Assembly (NCBI RefSeq): GCF_014192475.1
Contig: NZ_JACHXZ010000002.1
Coordinates: forward strand, 232,120-296,119
Direction of reading: 5' to 3'
Source: Simiduia aestuariiviva
GTDB taxonomy: Bacteria > Pseudomonadota > Gammaproteobacteria > Pseudomonadales > Cellvibrionaceae
Length of the DNA: 64,000 nucleotides
The stretch's first letter is position 1. Each line of letters begins with the position of its first letter. Below are positions 24,994 to 33,840 of the stretch, in pieces. The translations under genes and the position numbers were made by a program. Under the pieces are notes generated by a model, which saw only the letters and a program-made list of their open reading frames with translations, was not told where the DNA came from and did not search any database.

Positions 24994-27906
24994 TTAGGCG
25001 TCTGCCTCGGAGGGCCGCTTGTTGCGCGGATCGTTGGCGGGCCGAGTTATTGCCTTAGGTGTGCGTTCAATAGCCGCAGGCACCGCGGTGTTTAGTGGTC
25101 TGGCGGTAGACTTCTGACGAGTTTCCGTGGTGACCATAACCTGACCTACTGGCTTAGGATTGCTGCGTGGGTCATTGCTTGGACGCACGTAGTTATCCTG
25201 TTGATGAGCTGGTGAGTTTGTTGTCGAGCTGTCTTCAGCGCTTTCTGACGCTTCCGTTTGCGCTGGCGCCACAGGTGTCGATTCAACAACTGCCTCTTTT
25301 TCCGCTTGAGGGGCGGGAGTCGTCTCAGCTTGGTCTTGAGCATCCACTTTTGCCTGAGTGGTTTCGGCCGGGGCCTCTTCAATCACTTCAGTAGATTCGC
25401 CTTCTGGTGCCTTTTCCGCGTCGGTCGTCACTGCATCTGCCGATTCACTGACGGGTTGCGGATCAGTGTTATCAGCTTTTGCAGCTGGCGCCTCATTTAC
25501 CGGTTGTGCATCGTCGTTTGCATGCTCGATAGGGTCGTCGATCTTTACCGCAACAGTGTCGTTAGTCGCTGTGGGAGAGGGCTCGGTTGCATCTGCCGCT
25601 ACGGATTCGTCTGCACCAGTGGGCTGTGGGGCTTCCTGGGCATTGGATTCGTCAGTTTTGGCCTGTGTTGGTGCGGTATCTGCAGCGGTCTGGGGTGCAC
25701 TGGGAGCCGTTTGGGGCTCTGTTGACGCAGGTTGCTCAGCCTCCGACTCGTTTGATTGCTCAAGTTTTTCGACCTGCTCGGAGCGGCGTCCACGACGGCG
25801 CTCTTGCGTGCGTCCACGACGCGAGCTGGGGCGACGAGCGGGGCGATCTTCATTATCGTCTGCGTTAGCTTCTACAGGTTCAGCGGGCTCGGGCACTTTT
25901 TCAGCGGCGGGCTGATTGTTTTGCGCTTGAGTGTCAGCTGACTTGTTTTCACCGCTGCCATCAGTGTTGTTATCACTGTTGCCACCGCGACGACGGCGAC
26001 GACGGCGGCGGGTGCCACGTTGCTCTTCATTGCCTTCGGTGTTGTCGTCGGACTTTTGCGAGCGCTTGTTGTCGGACTTTTCTGGCTTGCTTTCTGCTGC
26101 CGTGTTGCTGCTTTCGTCCGAGTTGTTGCGACGCCCGCGACGGCGGTTGCCACCTTGATTGCGATTGCGTGAATTGCGACGGTGCTCGCTGGTGCCCTTA
26201 GTGGATTTTTTGGCTTTCGGTTTCGGGGCGAACAGCGCGAGTAGCGCTGCTATCCATTGCGCAATAATGCTGGGCTTTGCTTCGGGCGTGGGTGTTGGTG
26301 CCGGCTGTGTTGGGGCAACTTGTTGAACTGCCGCGCGCGCCACGGGCTTGGGTGCGGCTGTCATTTCGACGTCGGCTTCAAGCAGCTCGGCGGGCGAGGA
26401 GATCTTGTAGCTCGTTTCGAGGGTGCCTTCATCGTCATCGCGCAGGCGTTGAACTTCAAAGTGTGGCGTTTGCAGTTCGGGCTTGGGCACGATTAGCACG
26501 CGAATATTATTGCGCGCCTCGATTTTACTAATGGTTTTGCGTTTTTCGTTTAGTAAATAGGTTGCTACAGAAACCGGTGCAATGGCGCGAATTTCGGCGC
26601 TGCGTTCCTTTTGAGCTTCCTCTTCTACTAGACGTAAAATGGACAGGGCCAAGGATTTGGTGCTGCGAATGGTGCCTTGGCCTGAGCAGCGCGGGCACAC
26701 CTTGGACATGGTTTCTTCCAGTGATGGGCGCAGGCGCTGACGCGACATTTCCAGCAAGCCAAAGCGAGAAATACGGCCGACTTGGACTCGGGCGCGATCC
26801 ATTTCAAGGGCTTCGCGAATGCGATTTTCGACTTCGCGTTGATTCTTGGCTGCTTGCATATCGATGAAGTCGATCACTACCAGACCGCCGATATCTCGCA
26901 GTCGGAGCTGTCGCGCAATTTCGGTTGCGGCTTCAAGGTTGGTTTGCAGCGCTGTCTCTTCAATGTCGCCGCCTTTAGTGGCACGTGAAGAGTTGATGTC
27001 AATTGAAACCAGAGCCTCTGTTGGGTCGATGACAATCGAGCCGCCAGAGGGAAGTTTCACTTCCCGCTCAAACGCCGTTTCGATTTGACTTTCGATTTGG
27101 TAGCGGTTGAACAGTGGGATGTCGTCTTCGTAAAGCTTAATTTTGCTTTGGTAATTCGGCATAACCTGCTGAATGAAGGCACAAGCTAAGTTAAAGGCGT
27201 CTTGATTGTCGACGATAACTTCGCCTACGTCTTGGCGCAGGTAATCGCGAATTGCGCGAATAATGACGTTGCTTTCCTGGAACAGAAAGTGGGGCGCCTT
27301 AGAGTTGTCAGCTTCATCTTTAATGGCGGCCCATTGGCGCAGCAGGTAATCCATGTCCCACTGCAGCTCTTCAGAACTGCGGCCAATGCCTGCAGTGCGA
27401 ACGATAATGCCCATACCCTGTGGAACCTGAATGTCCGACAGTGCGTCGCGCAGTTCAGCTCGCTCTTCGCCTTCGATACGACGAGATATGCCGCCGGCGC
27501 GTGGGTTGTTGGGCATTAATACCAGGTAGCGGCCTGCGAGGCTCACAAAGGTGGTCAGCGCGGCGCCTTTGTTGCCACGCTCTTCTTTGTCAACTTGGAC
27601 AATGACTTCTTGTCCCTCTTTGAGTACGTCTTTAATCTTGACGCGACCATCAACGTCTTTAGGTGATTTTGAGAAGTACTCGCGGGAGATTTCTTTTAGG
27701 GGTAGAAAGCCGTGTCGCTCCGCGCCGTAATCCACAAATGCGGCTTCGAGGCTGGGTTCAACGCGGGTAATTTTACCTTTGTAGATATTGGCTTTTTTCT
27801 GCTCGCGATTGCGATTTTCGATATCCAAGTCATACAGCCATTGGCCGTCGACGAGGGCAACGCGCAACTCTTCAGGTTGGGTTGCATTGATGAGCATTCT
27901 TTTCAT
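24994..27906 (-). CDS. rne: Ribonuclease E
   Basis: The essential endoribonuclease of mRNA decay and rRNA/tRNA maturation and the scaffold of the degradosome, 970 residues. The catalytic half (1 to about 510) has the S1 RNA-binding domain and the metal-binding aspartates in VSIDINS and VVIDFIDM (about 303 and 346). The zinc-link CPRCSGQG near 404 joins the tetramer. The C-terminal half is disordered: an arginine-rich RNA-binding block ([24 protein letters not shown]), then a long Glu/Ala/Pro/Thr-rich tail with two NDPR motifs near the end. The ATG at 27906 has AGGCAC upstream. It is preceded by a leader of about 600 bases, suggesting feedback control as known for E. coli rne. Confidence 0.96.
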   Translation of the reverse strand: MKRMLINATQPEELRVALVDGQWLYDLDIENRNREQKKANIYKGKITRVEPSLEAAFVDYGAERHGFLPLKEISREYFSKSPKDVDGRVKIKDVLKEGQEVIVQVDKEERGNKGAALTTFVSLAGRYLVLMPNNPRAGGISRRIEGEERAELRDALSDIQVPQGMGIIVRTAGIGRSSEELQWDMDYLLRQWAAIKDEADNSKAPHFLFQESNVIIRAIRDYLRQDVGEVIVDNQDAFNLACAFIQQVMPNYQSKIKLYEDDIPLFNRYQIESQIETAFEREVKLPSGGSIVIDPTEALVSIDINSSRATKGGDIEETALQTNLEAATEIARQLRLRDIGGLVVIDFIDMQAAKNQREVENRIREALEMDRARVQVGRISRFGLLEMSRQRLRPSLEETMSKVCPRCSGQGTIRSTKSLALSILRLVEEEAQKERSAEIRAIAPVSVATYLLNEKRKTISKIEARNNIRVLIVPKPELQTPHFEVQRLRDDDEGTLETSYKISSPAELLEADVEMTAAPKPVARAAVQQVAPTQPAPTPTPEAKPSIIAQWIAALLALFAPKPKAKKSTKGTSEHRRNSRNRNQGGNRRRGRRNNSDESSNTAAESKPEKSDNKRSQKSDDNTEGNEEQRGTRRRRRRRRGGNSDNNTDGSGENKSADTQAQNNQPAAEKVPEPAEPVEANADDNEDRPARRPSSRRGRTQERRRGRRSEQVEKLEQSNESEAEQPASTEPQTAPSAPQTAADTAPTQAKTDESNAQEAPQPTGADESVAADATEPSPTATNDTVAVKIDDPIEHANDDAQPVNEAPAAKADNTDPQPVSESADAVTTDAEKAPEGESTEVIEEAPAETTQAKVDAQDQAETTPAPQAEKEAVVESTPVAPAQTEASESAEDSSTTNSPAHQQDNYVRPSNDPRSNPKPVGQVMVTTETRQKSTARPLNTAVPAAIERTPKAITRPANDPRNKRPSEADA

Positions 27907-28515
27907 GCTGTGCCTAGTTTTTTTGGGCGCAGCAATGGTGCAAGAGTGTGCTGTCAAACTGTATAACCGCCTAGAATCCCTCGCGCTACCTAAAGGCTCG
28001 CAAAGTCGGCGGTAGATTTTGGCCGCAACAAACTGCCGCGCGAAATACCCGAAGGTCGCGTGCTGTTGTTATGTGGGTTGCGGTAATTGCCAAAAATCAT
28101 CAAAAACTCAGTTAAATTTCGTATTTAATTGTCAGTTCGGTTGCTGACGCTACCAGTGTACATAACGAGGGGAGGTGCATTCAGGGTTAGGGACAAATTG
28201 TGCTTGTCGCTACCGTGAGTGAGCTTTTGGCCATCCCTGCTGGTAGAGGTTTTCTACATCGAGTTTTAAAAACAGTTCTTTCAGTGCACTGCAGCAATCA
28301 TTGTGCGCAATTGTCACTGTGGTGATGGGGTCGGCATACGCTCTGACACCAGTCACCGCTATTGGGTCTACAACAGCATTCCGGGGATGTGTACCGGCTG
28401 CCCACCTCGGGTCAGACGCGTACAGCGGATCCAGCGGTCTGCTGGCTGTTTGGCGGTATTTCCTCGCGACTTGCCTTTACGCAATGTCCGGAAACCTGCC
28501 CAGTCAGCGGGCTGA

Positions 28516-28544
28516 ACTATAGCAGCATTCCCTAACCCCTTCAA
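28516..28544 (-). promoter_or_regulatory. Sigma-70 promoter of rne
   Basis: Minus strand: -35 TTGAAG (28539-28544), exact 17-base spacer, -10 TATAGT (28516-28521). The predicted start is near 28509, about 600 bases upstream of the rne ATG. Confidence 0.65.
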
Positions 28545-28570
28545 TTAGAAAGAAAAATGCAGTGCTCGGG

Positions 28571-28579
28571 TGTTAGAAT
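28571..28579 (+). promoter_or_regulatory. Extended -10 promoter of rluC
   Basis: TGTTAGAAT is a TGn extended -10 with hexamer TAGAAT. No -35 is needed for this class and none is seen. The expected start near 28586 gives a leader of about 22 bases. Confidence 0.55.
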
Positions 28580-28607
28580 ACGGCTCTTTTTCGAGTGCAG
28601 GTCAGTC

Positions 28608-29573
28608 ATGACAGAGTTTCATCAGGTGCAGTTTTTAATCGTAGATCCAGATTATGACGGTCAGCGGGTAGACAACTACTTGCTAGCGCGCCTGAAAGGG
28701 GTGCCTAAATCTAGAATTTACCGCCTGTTGCGCAAGGGTGAAGTGCGCGTCAATAAAGGGCGGGTGAAGCCTGAGTACAAGTTGTGTGCGGGGGATTCTG
28801 TCCGGGTGCCGCCCATACGGCTGGCTGAGGCCGGTGATACCGTTCCGGTGGGGCCGGATCTTGCGGCTAAGCTCGAGGCGGCCATTCTGCACGAGGATGA
28901 CCTGGTGCTCGCCATTAATAAGCCGGCGGGTGTGGCGGTGCATGGCGGCAGTGGCGTACAGGTGGGGTTAATCGAGGCCCTGCGTCAAATGCGCCCGCAG
29001 TGTAAGTTTTTAGAGTTGGTGCATCGCTTGGACCGCGAAACGAGCGGCGTGATACTGGTGGCGAAGAAGCGCGCCTCGCTCAAGGCGCTGCAGGCTCAGT
29101 TTCGAGAAAAGTCAGAGCAAATGACATTGGCGGGTATTAAGAAAACCTACTGGGCATTGGTGGATGGTGAGTGGCCCGCGGATCGGACTGTGGTTGATGA
29201 ACCCTTATTGCGTACGGAATTGCCGACCGGCGATCGCGTGGTGCGCGTTTCCGCACAGGGCAAACCGAGCAAAACACTATTTAAGCGTTTGGCGCTGTTG
29301 CGTGGGGCAAGTTGGGTCGAGGCGACACCCGTTACTGGGCGCACCCATCAAATTCGGGTGCATGCTCGCATTGCCGGTTGCCCGTTGTTGGGCGATGACA
29401 AATATGGAGACGATGGCGTCAATGCCAAACACAAGGTCAACGGCTTGCGGCGCTTATGTCTGCATGCGGCTCGACTGCAGGTTGAATACCCGGGGTCAGG
29501 CGAGGTGATGGTGTTCGAGGCGCCAATGCCAGCAGATATGCAGCAGTTAGTGGACGCATTGCGATGCTCATGA
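28608..29573 (+). CDS. rluC: 23S rRNA pseudouridine(955/2504/2580) synthase RluC
   Basis: Converts three uridines of 23S rRNA to pseudouridine. The 321-residue protein has an N-terminal S4 RNA-binding domain (RVDNYLLARLKGVPKSRIYRLLRKGEVRVN, roughly residues 16-46) and the RluA-type catalytic domain with HRLDRETSGV (catalytic Asp, about 145) and TGRTHQIRVH. I chose the ATG at 28608, with AGG eight bases upstream; homologues start here. Position next to rne on the opposite strand is the usual gammaproteobacterial order. It overlaps the next gene by 10 bases. Confidence 0.95.
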   Translation: MTEFHQVQFLIVDPDYDGQRVDNYLLARLKGVPKSRIYRLLRKGEVRVNKGRVKPEYKLCAGDSVRVPPIRLAEAGDTVPVGPDLAAKLEAAILHEDDLVLAINKPAGVAVHGGSGVQVGLIEALRQMRPQCKFLELVHRLDRETSGVILVAKKRASLKALQAQFREKSEQMTLAGIKKTYWALVDGEWPADRTVVDEPLLRTELPTGDRVVRVSAQGKPSKTLFKRLALLRGASWVEATPVTGRTHQIRVHARIAGCPLLGDDKYGDDGVNAKHKVNGLRRLCLHAARLQVEYPGSGEVMVFEAPMPADMQQLVDALRCS

Positions 29574-30220
29574 TTTTTGACTGGGACGGCACGCTGAGTG
29601 ATTCGACGGGTAAAATTGTCGGCTGTGTCCAGGCTGCTGCGCATGCACTAGCGCTGCCAATCTTGCCGGCAAATGAGGTACAGCAGATTATAGGGCTGTC
29701 ATTGGGTGAGGCCTTCAGGACGCTCTATCCCCAGGTGTCCGATGCCGATCATAAGCGTCTGATTAACGCCTATGTGGAGCAATTTATCGAAGCGGATGCC
29801 GAGCCAAGCGCCTTTTTTGAGGGCGTGGAGGAGGGCTTGGCTCGAATGAAAGGGGCCGGATTGAAGCTGGCCGTGGCTACCGGTAAAAGCCGCAAAGGCT
29901 TGAATCGGGTACTTAAAAATTTAGGCTTGTGCGACTTTTTTGATGCGACGCGATGTGCCGACGAAACTGCTGGCAAGCCCGACCCAATGATGCTGCACGA
30001 GCTGTTGGCAGTGTTTGGCGTATCTAAGGCGCACGCCGTTATGGTGGGTGATACCACCTTTGATATGGCCATGGCCCAGTCGGCGGGGGTGCGCAAGGTG
30101 GCTGTGACCTATGGCGCCCATGCCCCCAGTCAATTGGCACCTTTTAGTCCCGATTTGTGTGTGGATCGCTTTAGCCAATTGCTGGCCTGGCCCCTGTTGC
30201 CGCTGGGTGTCGAGGCTTAA
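29564..30220 (+). CDS. HAD-superfamily hydrolase, phosphoglycolate phosphatase-like
   Basis: A 218-residue phosphatase. HAD motif I DWDGTLSDS (residues 6-14) carries both catalytic aspartates, motif II is in AVATGKS (about 104), motif III lysine in GKPDP (about 143) and motif IV in MVGDTTFDM (about 164). The cap helices between I and II match the Gph/YjjG-like subgroup that follows rluC in many relatives. The physiological substrate is unknown. It starts inside the end of rluC and ends overlapping maf tail-to-tail by 4 bases. An ATG at 29570 is an alternative start. Confidence 0.88.
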   Translation: MLMIFDWDGTLSDSTGKIVGCVQAAAHALALPILPANEVQQIIGLSLGEAFRTLYPQVSDADHKRLINAYVEQFIEADAEPSAFFEGVEEGLARMKGAGLKLAVATGKSRKGLNRVLKNLGLCDFFDATRCADETAGKPDPMMLHELLAVFGVSKAHAVMVGDTTFDMAMAQSAGVRKVAVTYGAHAPSQLAPFSPDLCVDRFSQLLAWPLLPLGVEA

Positions 30221-30801
30221 TCTAAAGGGTCGAGACCTGCGCGCCTCAACATGGCACAGAGTGATATTAGGGGTAGGCCAATCAGCGCCGTTGGGTCCTG
30301 TCCCTCCAGCTTTTCAAATAACGCGCTTCCCAGGCCTTCGCATTTAAAGCTGCCCGCGCAATCCAGTGGCTGCTCCTTCTCTATATAGCGCTCAATTTGT
30401 CGGTCGCTTAGATTTAGGAAGCTTACGGAAAAGGGTGTGAGGCTGGTCTCCTGTGTACCTGTGTCGTTATTAATGAGGCACAGCCCTGTGTAAAAGGTCA
30501 CCTGTTTGCCCCTGCACAGGCGAAGTTGTTCTTGGGCGCGCTGAATCGTGCCCGGTTTGCCCAATAATGTGTCTCCGCAGGCAGCGGTTTGATCGGAGCC
30601 GATAATTAATGCGCTGGGGAACTGTTTTGTCAGCGCCACCGCTTTAGCTTCGGCGAGTCGCATCGCCAGCTCTGCAGGGGATTCCTGAGGTTTGGGGGTT
30701 TCGTCGATATCTGGCGCACAACTTTCAAAGTCGATGCCAAGCCTGCTTAGCAGCTGTTGTCGGTAGCGGGAGCCTGAGGCCAGTACGATTTTTGGGGGCA
30801 T
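30217..30801 (-). CDS. yceF: Maf-family nucleoside triphosphate pyrophosphatase (YceF type)
   Basis: A 194-residue house-cleaning enzyme that hydrolyses modified nucleotides; the YceF branch prefers 7-methyl-GTP. Signature blocks: LASGSRYRQQLLSRLG (residues 7-22), DIDET (about 36), EKAxA-type LAEAKAVAL, IGSDQTAAC (catalytic Asp about 70), LGKPG and CAGSFKCEGLG (about 145), the last favouring YceF over the dTTP/UTP-specific Maf. It is divergent from the yceD operon with a shared 229-base promoter region, a common arrangement. Confidence 0.92.
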   Translation of the reverse strand: MPPKIVLASGSRYRQQLLSRLGIDFESCAPDIDETPKPQESPAELAMRLAEAKAVALTKQFPSALIIGSDQTAACGDTLLGKPGTIQRAQEQLRLCRGKQVTFYTGLCLINNDTGTQETSLTPFSVSFLNLSDRQIERYIEKEQPLDCAGSFKCEGLGSALFEKLEGQDPTALIGLPLISLCAMLRRAGLDPLD

Positions 30802-30992
30802 GGTAATCCGATGATATCGAGTGTTTAGTGTGGCGTCGCGCGCTTCTATTTCTTGTCCAAAGAAGTCTTGCGAGGGTAGTGGGTTGCACGGGTTTTGGCC
30901 AGCGTAGGTGCTCTAGCGGCTGAATTGATGTCATCTGTGCAAAATATAGCCGATAATGGGCGTTGAACCCCCTAATTAGTGGTTATTTCCCT

Positions 30993-31021
30993 TTGACAGC
31001 ACATAATCTTGACCCTAGAAT
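30993..31021 (+). promoter_or_regulatory. Consensus sigma-70 promoter of the yceD-rpmF-plsX operon
   Basis: -35 TTGACA (30993-30998) is perfect, the spacer is 17 bases, and -10 TAGAAT (31016-31021) has one mismatch. The yceD ATG begins only nine bases after the -10, so the mRNA would start within a few bases of, or at, the start codon. Confidence 0.8.
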
Positions 31022-31030
31022 TGCGCGCTT

Positions 31031-31564
31031 ATGTCAGATGCCCCCTCTTTACAGTTCCTGCCTCGGCAGGTAGACCCGCGAAAGTTTGCAACGAAGGGGG
31101 TTAGTTTGTCTGGTCGCATCCCCTTGGCGGACATGGCTCGATTGAGCGAAGCCGTTCAAAGTGGTGCCGAAGAGATAGATGTGCATCTGAATTTCGGCAT
31201 TGATGAGCAGGGCGCTAAAACCCTGAAAGGCAGTGCCGATGCAAGAGTTTCAGTGGTATGCCAGCGTTGTTTACAACCAACGCAGCTTAGCTTGCACGCA
31301 GATATCGCCTTAGCGGTGGTATGGACGGAAGAGCAAGCCCAGCACCTTTCCAAGGATCTTGAGCCTTGGATATTGGATGAGGGGCCTGCCGATTTGTACG
31401 TGGCAGTGGAAGAGGAGTTGTTGTTGGCGTTGCCAATGGTGGCTTATCACGAAGAGCAGTGTGTAGACCCCGCAGTGTTGAGTGTTGGCGAAGTAGTGCC
31501 GGATACGCAGGAGTCTGACAACCCTTTTAAAGTGCTGGAGCAACTTAAGGGCTCGCCGAAATAA
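31031..31564 (+). CDS. yceD: YceD/DUF177 family protein (23S rRNA accumulation)
   Basis: A 177-residue protein of the DUF177 family, needed for normal 23S rRNA levels in plants and bacteria. The conserved VVCQRCLQPTQLSLHADIALAVV-type core is at about residues 75-95, its CxxC pair included. The acidic VEEELLLALPMVAYHEEQC block is near 120, and DNPFKVLEQLK closes the protein. It is the first gene of the classical yceD-rpmF-plsX-fab order. No ribosome site precedes the ATG because the promoter abuts it; leaderless translation is likely. Confidence 0.92.
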   Translation: MSDAPSLQFLPRQVDPRKFATKGVSLSGRIPLADMARLSEAVQSGAEEIDVHLNFGIDEQGAKTLKGSADARVSVVCQRCLQPTQLSLHADIALAVVWTEEQAQHLSKDLEPWILDEGPADLYVAVEEELLLALPMVAYHEEQCVDPAVLSVGEVVPDTQESDNPFKVLEQLKGSPK

Positions 31565-31607
31565 CGAGGCGCCCCGGCTTCAGTCCATTTGGTAAGTAGG
31601 AGCTATC

Positions 31608-31790
31608 ATGGCTGTACAACAAAACAAGAAGTCTCGTTCACGTCGTGACATGCGTCGTTCACACGATGCGCTGACCGGTCCAACCCTGTCAATCGACCCA
31701 ACCAGTGGTGAGAAACACCGTCGTCACAATGTGACTGCGGACGGTTTTTACCGCGGTCGCAAGGTAATCGACACGGGCAGTGACGAGTAA
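31608..31790 (+). CDS. rpmF: 50S ribosomal protein L32
   Basis: A 60-residue ribosomal protein beginning [20 protein letters not shown], highly basic, without the zinc-binding cysteine motif found in some L32 variants. A strong AGGAG ribosome site precedes the ATG. Between yceD and plsX, linking ribosome synthesis with lipid synthesis. Confidence 0.97.
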   Translation: MAVQQNKKSRSRRDMRRSHDALTGPTLSIDPTSGEKHRRHNVTADGFYRGRKVIDTGSDE

Positions 31791-31799
31791 TACTCGCGC

Positions 31800-32816
31800 T
31801 TGACCACATTGCGGATTGCCGTAGATACGATGGGCGGGGACTTAGGTCCCCGCGCTGTTTTTCACGCCTGTGAAAAAGCCTTACATATTCACCCCTCGCT
31901 AGAACTCCTTCTCTTTGGCACACCTGATGCCGAGCACTACTTTAAGCCTTCGCTAGCACAACACCCGCGCTGCCAATGGTTTAGTGCCGAAACTGAAATC
32001 GCGCCTTCATTAAAGCCCACCGAAGTGTTGCGGCACCGTTCGAGCTCCATGTGGCTCGCTGTCCAAGCGTTGGCAGATGGCCGGGCGCAGGCCTGTGTGA
32101 GTGGGGGTAATACCGGCGCGTTAATGGTGGCGGGTAAGCGTCTGCTGGGAATGGTGCCAGGGATTGAGCGTCCGGCGATTTGTCAGCAGTGGCCCACGCG
32201 GCGTGGGCGGACGTGGGTGCTTGATTTGGGTGCCAATCTCGAGGTTTCGCCGGCATTGTTGGTTCAGTTCGCGCGTATGGGAGCCGTTTTAGCGGGCTCG
32301 AATTCGCCGAGAGTTGCTCTGCTTAATATTGGTACTGAAGCCAATAAGGGCGGCGACTTGCTATCAAATGCAGCGGCACAGCTGGCGCAAGAATCTGCAA
32401 TAACCTACGCGGGATATGTGGAGGCCAGTCATCTGTTAGACGGTGATGTCGATGTGGTGGTCACCGATGGTTTTACCGGTAATGTGGCGCTCAAGGCGAG
32501 TGAGGGCGCTGCAGTTTTTTTGGTGGAGCAGCTGCGCGCAGCATTCACTGCGTCATGGTATGGCAAATTGGTTGGCCAGTTAGCCAAACCCGTATTGCTA
32601 AAATGGCGTAAACAGTTCGACCCCGCTCGCTATAATGGCGCCAGTTTTTTAGGCTTGGCGCGGCCGTTAATTAAAAGCCACGGCAGTGCAGACAGTTCAG
32701 CATTCTTGAATGCGATCGACGTCGCAGTACAGCAAGCACAGCAAGATCTGCCCGGCCAATTGGCGGTACGCTTTGCAGCGGATACCATCGACGCAAATCA
32801 ACAATTGCACAATTAA
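31800..32816 (+). CDS. plsX: Phosphate acyltransferase PlsX
   Basis: Makes acyl-phosphate from acyl-ACP for phospholipid synthesis; 338 residues, normal length. It opens LRIAVDTMGGDLGPRAV (family start), has VSGGNTGALMVAGKR (about 100), LNIGTEANKGG (about 176), and VVTDGFTGNVALKASEG (about 220). Translation starts at TTG 31800; no ATG or GTG fits the conserved N-terminus. It follows rpmF after 9 bases with no clear ribosome site of its own, so coupling to rpmF is likely. Confidence 0.95.
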   Translation: MTTLRIAVDTMGGDLGPRAVFHACEKALHIHPSLELLLFGTPDAEHYFKPSLAQHPRCQWFSAETEIAPSLKPTEVLRHRSSSMWLAVQALADGRAQACVSGGNTGALMVAGKRLLGMVPGIERPAICQQWPTRRGRTWVLDLGANLEVSPALLVQFARMGAVLAGSNSPRVALLNIGTEANKGGDLLSNAAAQLAQESAITYAGYVEASHLLDGDVDVVVTDGFTGNVALKASEGAAVFLVEQLRAAFTASWYGKLVGQLAKPVLLKWRKQFDPARYNGASFLGLARPLIKSHGSADSSAFLNAIDVAVQQAQQDLPGQLAVRFAADTIDANQQLHN

Positions 32817-32830
32817 ATTCCGAATAGCAA

Positions 32831-32854
32831 TTAGACCGGTAATAACTGGTCTAA
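32831..32854. repeat. 24-bp imperfect palindrome between plsX and fabD
   Basis: TTAGACC (32831-32837) is inverted at GGTCTAA (32848-32854), with a partly symmetric centre, followed by AATAAAAAGG. It could be an operator, or a small hairpin regulating or processing the transcript before fabD. Confidence 0.45.
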
Positions 32855-32871
32855 TAAAAAGGTGATAGGTT

Positions 32872-33819
32872 ATGTCGAACGCACAACTGGCGTTTATTTT
32901 TCCAGGTCAGGGTTCACAAAAAATCGGAATGCTGGCCGATCTGGCAGCTGTCCACCCTGTAATTCAATCGACTTTTGCAGAGGCGTCTGCAGTGCTGGGC
33001 TATGACCTGTGGGATCTCGTCCAAAATGGCGCTCAAGAAGACATTAACTTAACTGAGCGCACGCAGCCCTTGTTGTTGACTGCCAGTGTTGCGATTTGGC
33101 GCCTCTGGCAGGAGCAGGGCGGCGCCCAGCCTGCAATTATGGCGGGCCATAGCCTAGGTGAGTGGTCTGCGTTGGTTTGCGCTGGTGTCGTTGCATTTAC
33201 CGATGCCGTTAAATTAGTGCAGCAGCGCGGCGCGTTTATGCAAGCCGCAGTACCGGCGGGTGAAGGCGCCATGGCGGCTATCATCGGTCTAGATGACGCA
33301 GCTATCCTAGACGCCTGCGAAAAGGCGTCAGACACAGGGGTCGTAGCTGCCGTTAACTTTAATTCACCTGGGCAGGTTGTCATTGCCGGTCAAGCGGCTG
33401 CTGTTGAGCAGGCCATGGCGATGTGTAAAGAGGCCGGTGCCAAACGCGCGTTACCCTTGCCGGTCAGCGCTCCTTTCCACACCAGTTTGATGCGCCCAGC
33501 AGCTGATCAGTTGTCATCGCTGGTGGATGCTACAAACTTCAGTGCCCCAGTCATACCTGTTATCCACAATGTGCACGCCAAGCCTGAGCAGGATCCGCAG
33601 GTTATAAAGAAGTTAATGATTGAGCAGATATATCAGCCAGTATTGTGGGTTGACTGTGTCAAGGCGCTTGCCAATTCCGGCGCAACACAGATGGTAGAGT
33701 GCGGCCCTGGTGCCGTATTGGCAGGATTGGCAAAGCGTATAGATAAATCCTTGCAGTCGGTGACCACTGGCAGCGTGGATGAGTTGACAAAAGCCCTTGC
33801 AGAAACTGCGGCTTCCTAG
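32872..33819 (+). CDS. fabD: Malonyl-CoA:ACP transacylase
   Basis: Loads malonyl groups onto acyl carrier protein for fatty-acid synthesis; 315 residues. FPGQGSQKIGM at the N-terminus, catalytic serine in AGHSLGEWSALV (about residue 92), and the catalytic histidine in SAPFHTSLM (about 201) are all present. The ribosome site AGGTGATAGG precedes the ATG. Second half of the plsX-fabD-fabG block. Confidence 0.97.
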   Translation: MSNAQLAFIFPGQGSQKIGMLADLAAVHPVIQSTFAEASAVLGYDLWDLVQNGAQEDINLTERTQPLLLTASVAIWRLWQEQGGAQPAIMAGHSLGEWSALVCAGVVAFTDAVKLVQQRGAFMQAAVPAGEGAMAAIIGLDDAAILDACEKASDTGVVAAVNFNSPGQVVIAGQAAAVEQAMAMCKEAGAKRALPLPVSAPFHTSLMRPAADQLSSLVDATNFSAPVIPVIHNVHAKPEQDPQVIKKLMIEQIYQPVLWVDCVKALANSGATQMVECGPGAVLAGLAKRIDKSLQSVTTGSVDELTKALAETAAS

Positions 33820-33840
33820 TCGAAAACAAGAGAAATCATT

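Larger units (their letters stand above)
27907..28607. other. rne/rluC divergent intergenic region: long rne 5' leader and both promoters
   Basis: A 700-base region without a convincing gene. A good minus-strand promoter (28516-28544) predicts a leader of roughly 600 bases for rne. The rluC promoter is at 28571-28579. The sequence between contains several GC-rich potential hairpins. A 70-codon plus-strand frame at 28301-28522 lacks a ribosome site and I treat it as chance. Confidence 0.6.

Noticed and set aside
25358-25915. A 185-codon Ser/Ala/Gly-rich open frame antisense to the rne tail
   Set aside because: It mirrors the low-complexity Glu/Ala/Thr/Pro-rich region of RNase E; its composition is what a reversed repeat-rich region gives.
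28301-28522. A 73-codon plus-strand frame in the rne/rluC intergenic region
   Set aside because: It has no ribosome site, an odd composition and overlaps the predicted rne leader. More likely structured leader RNA.
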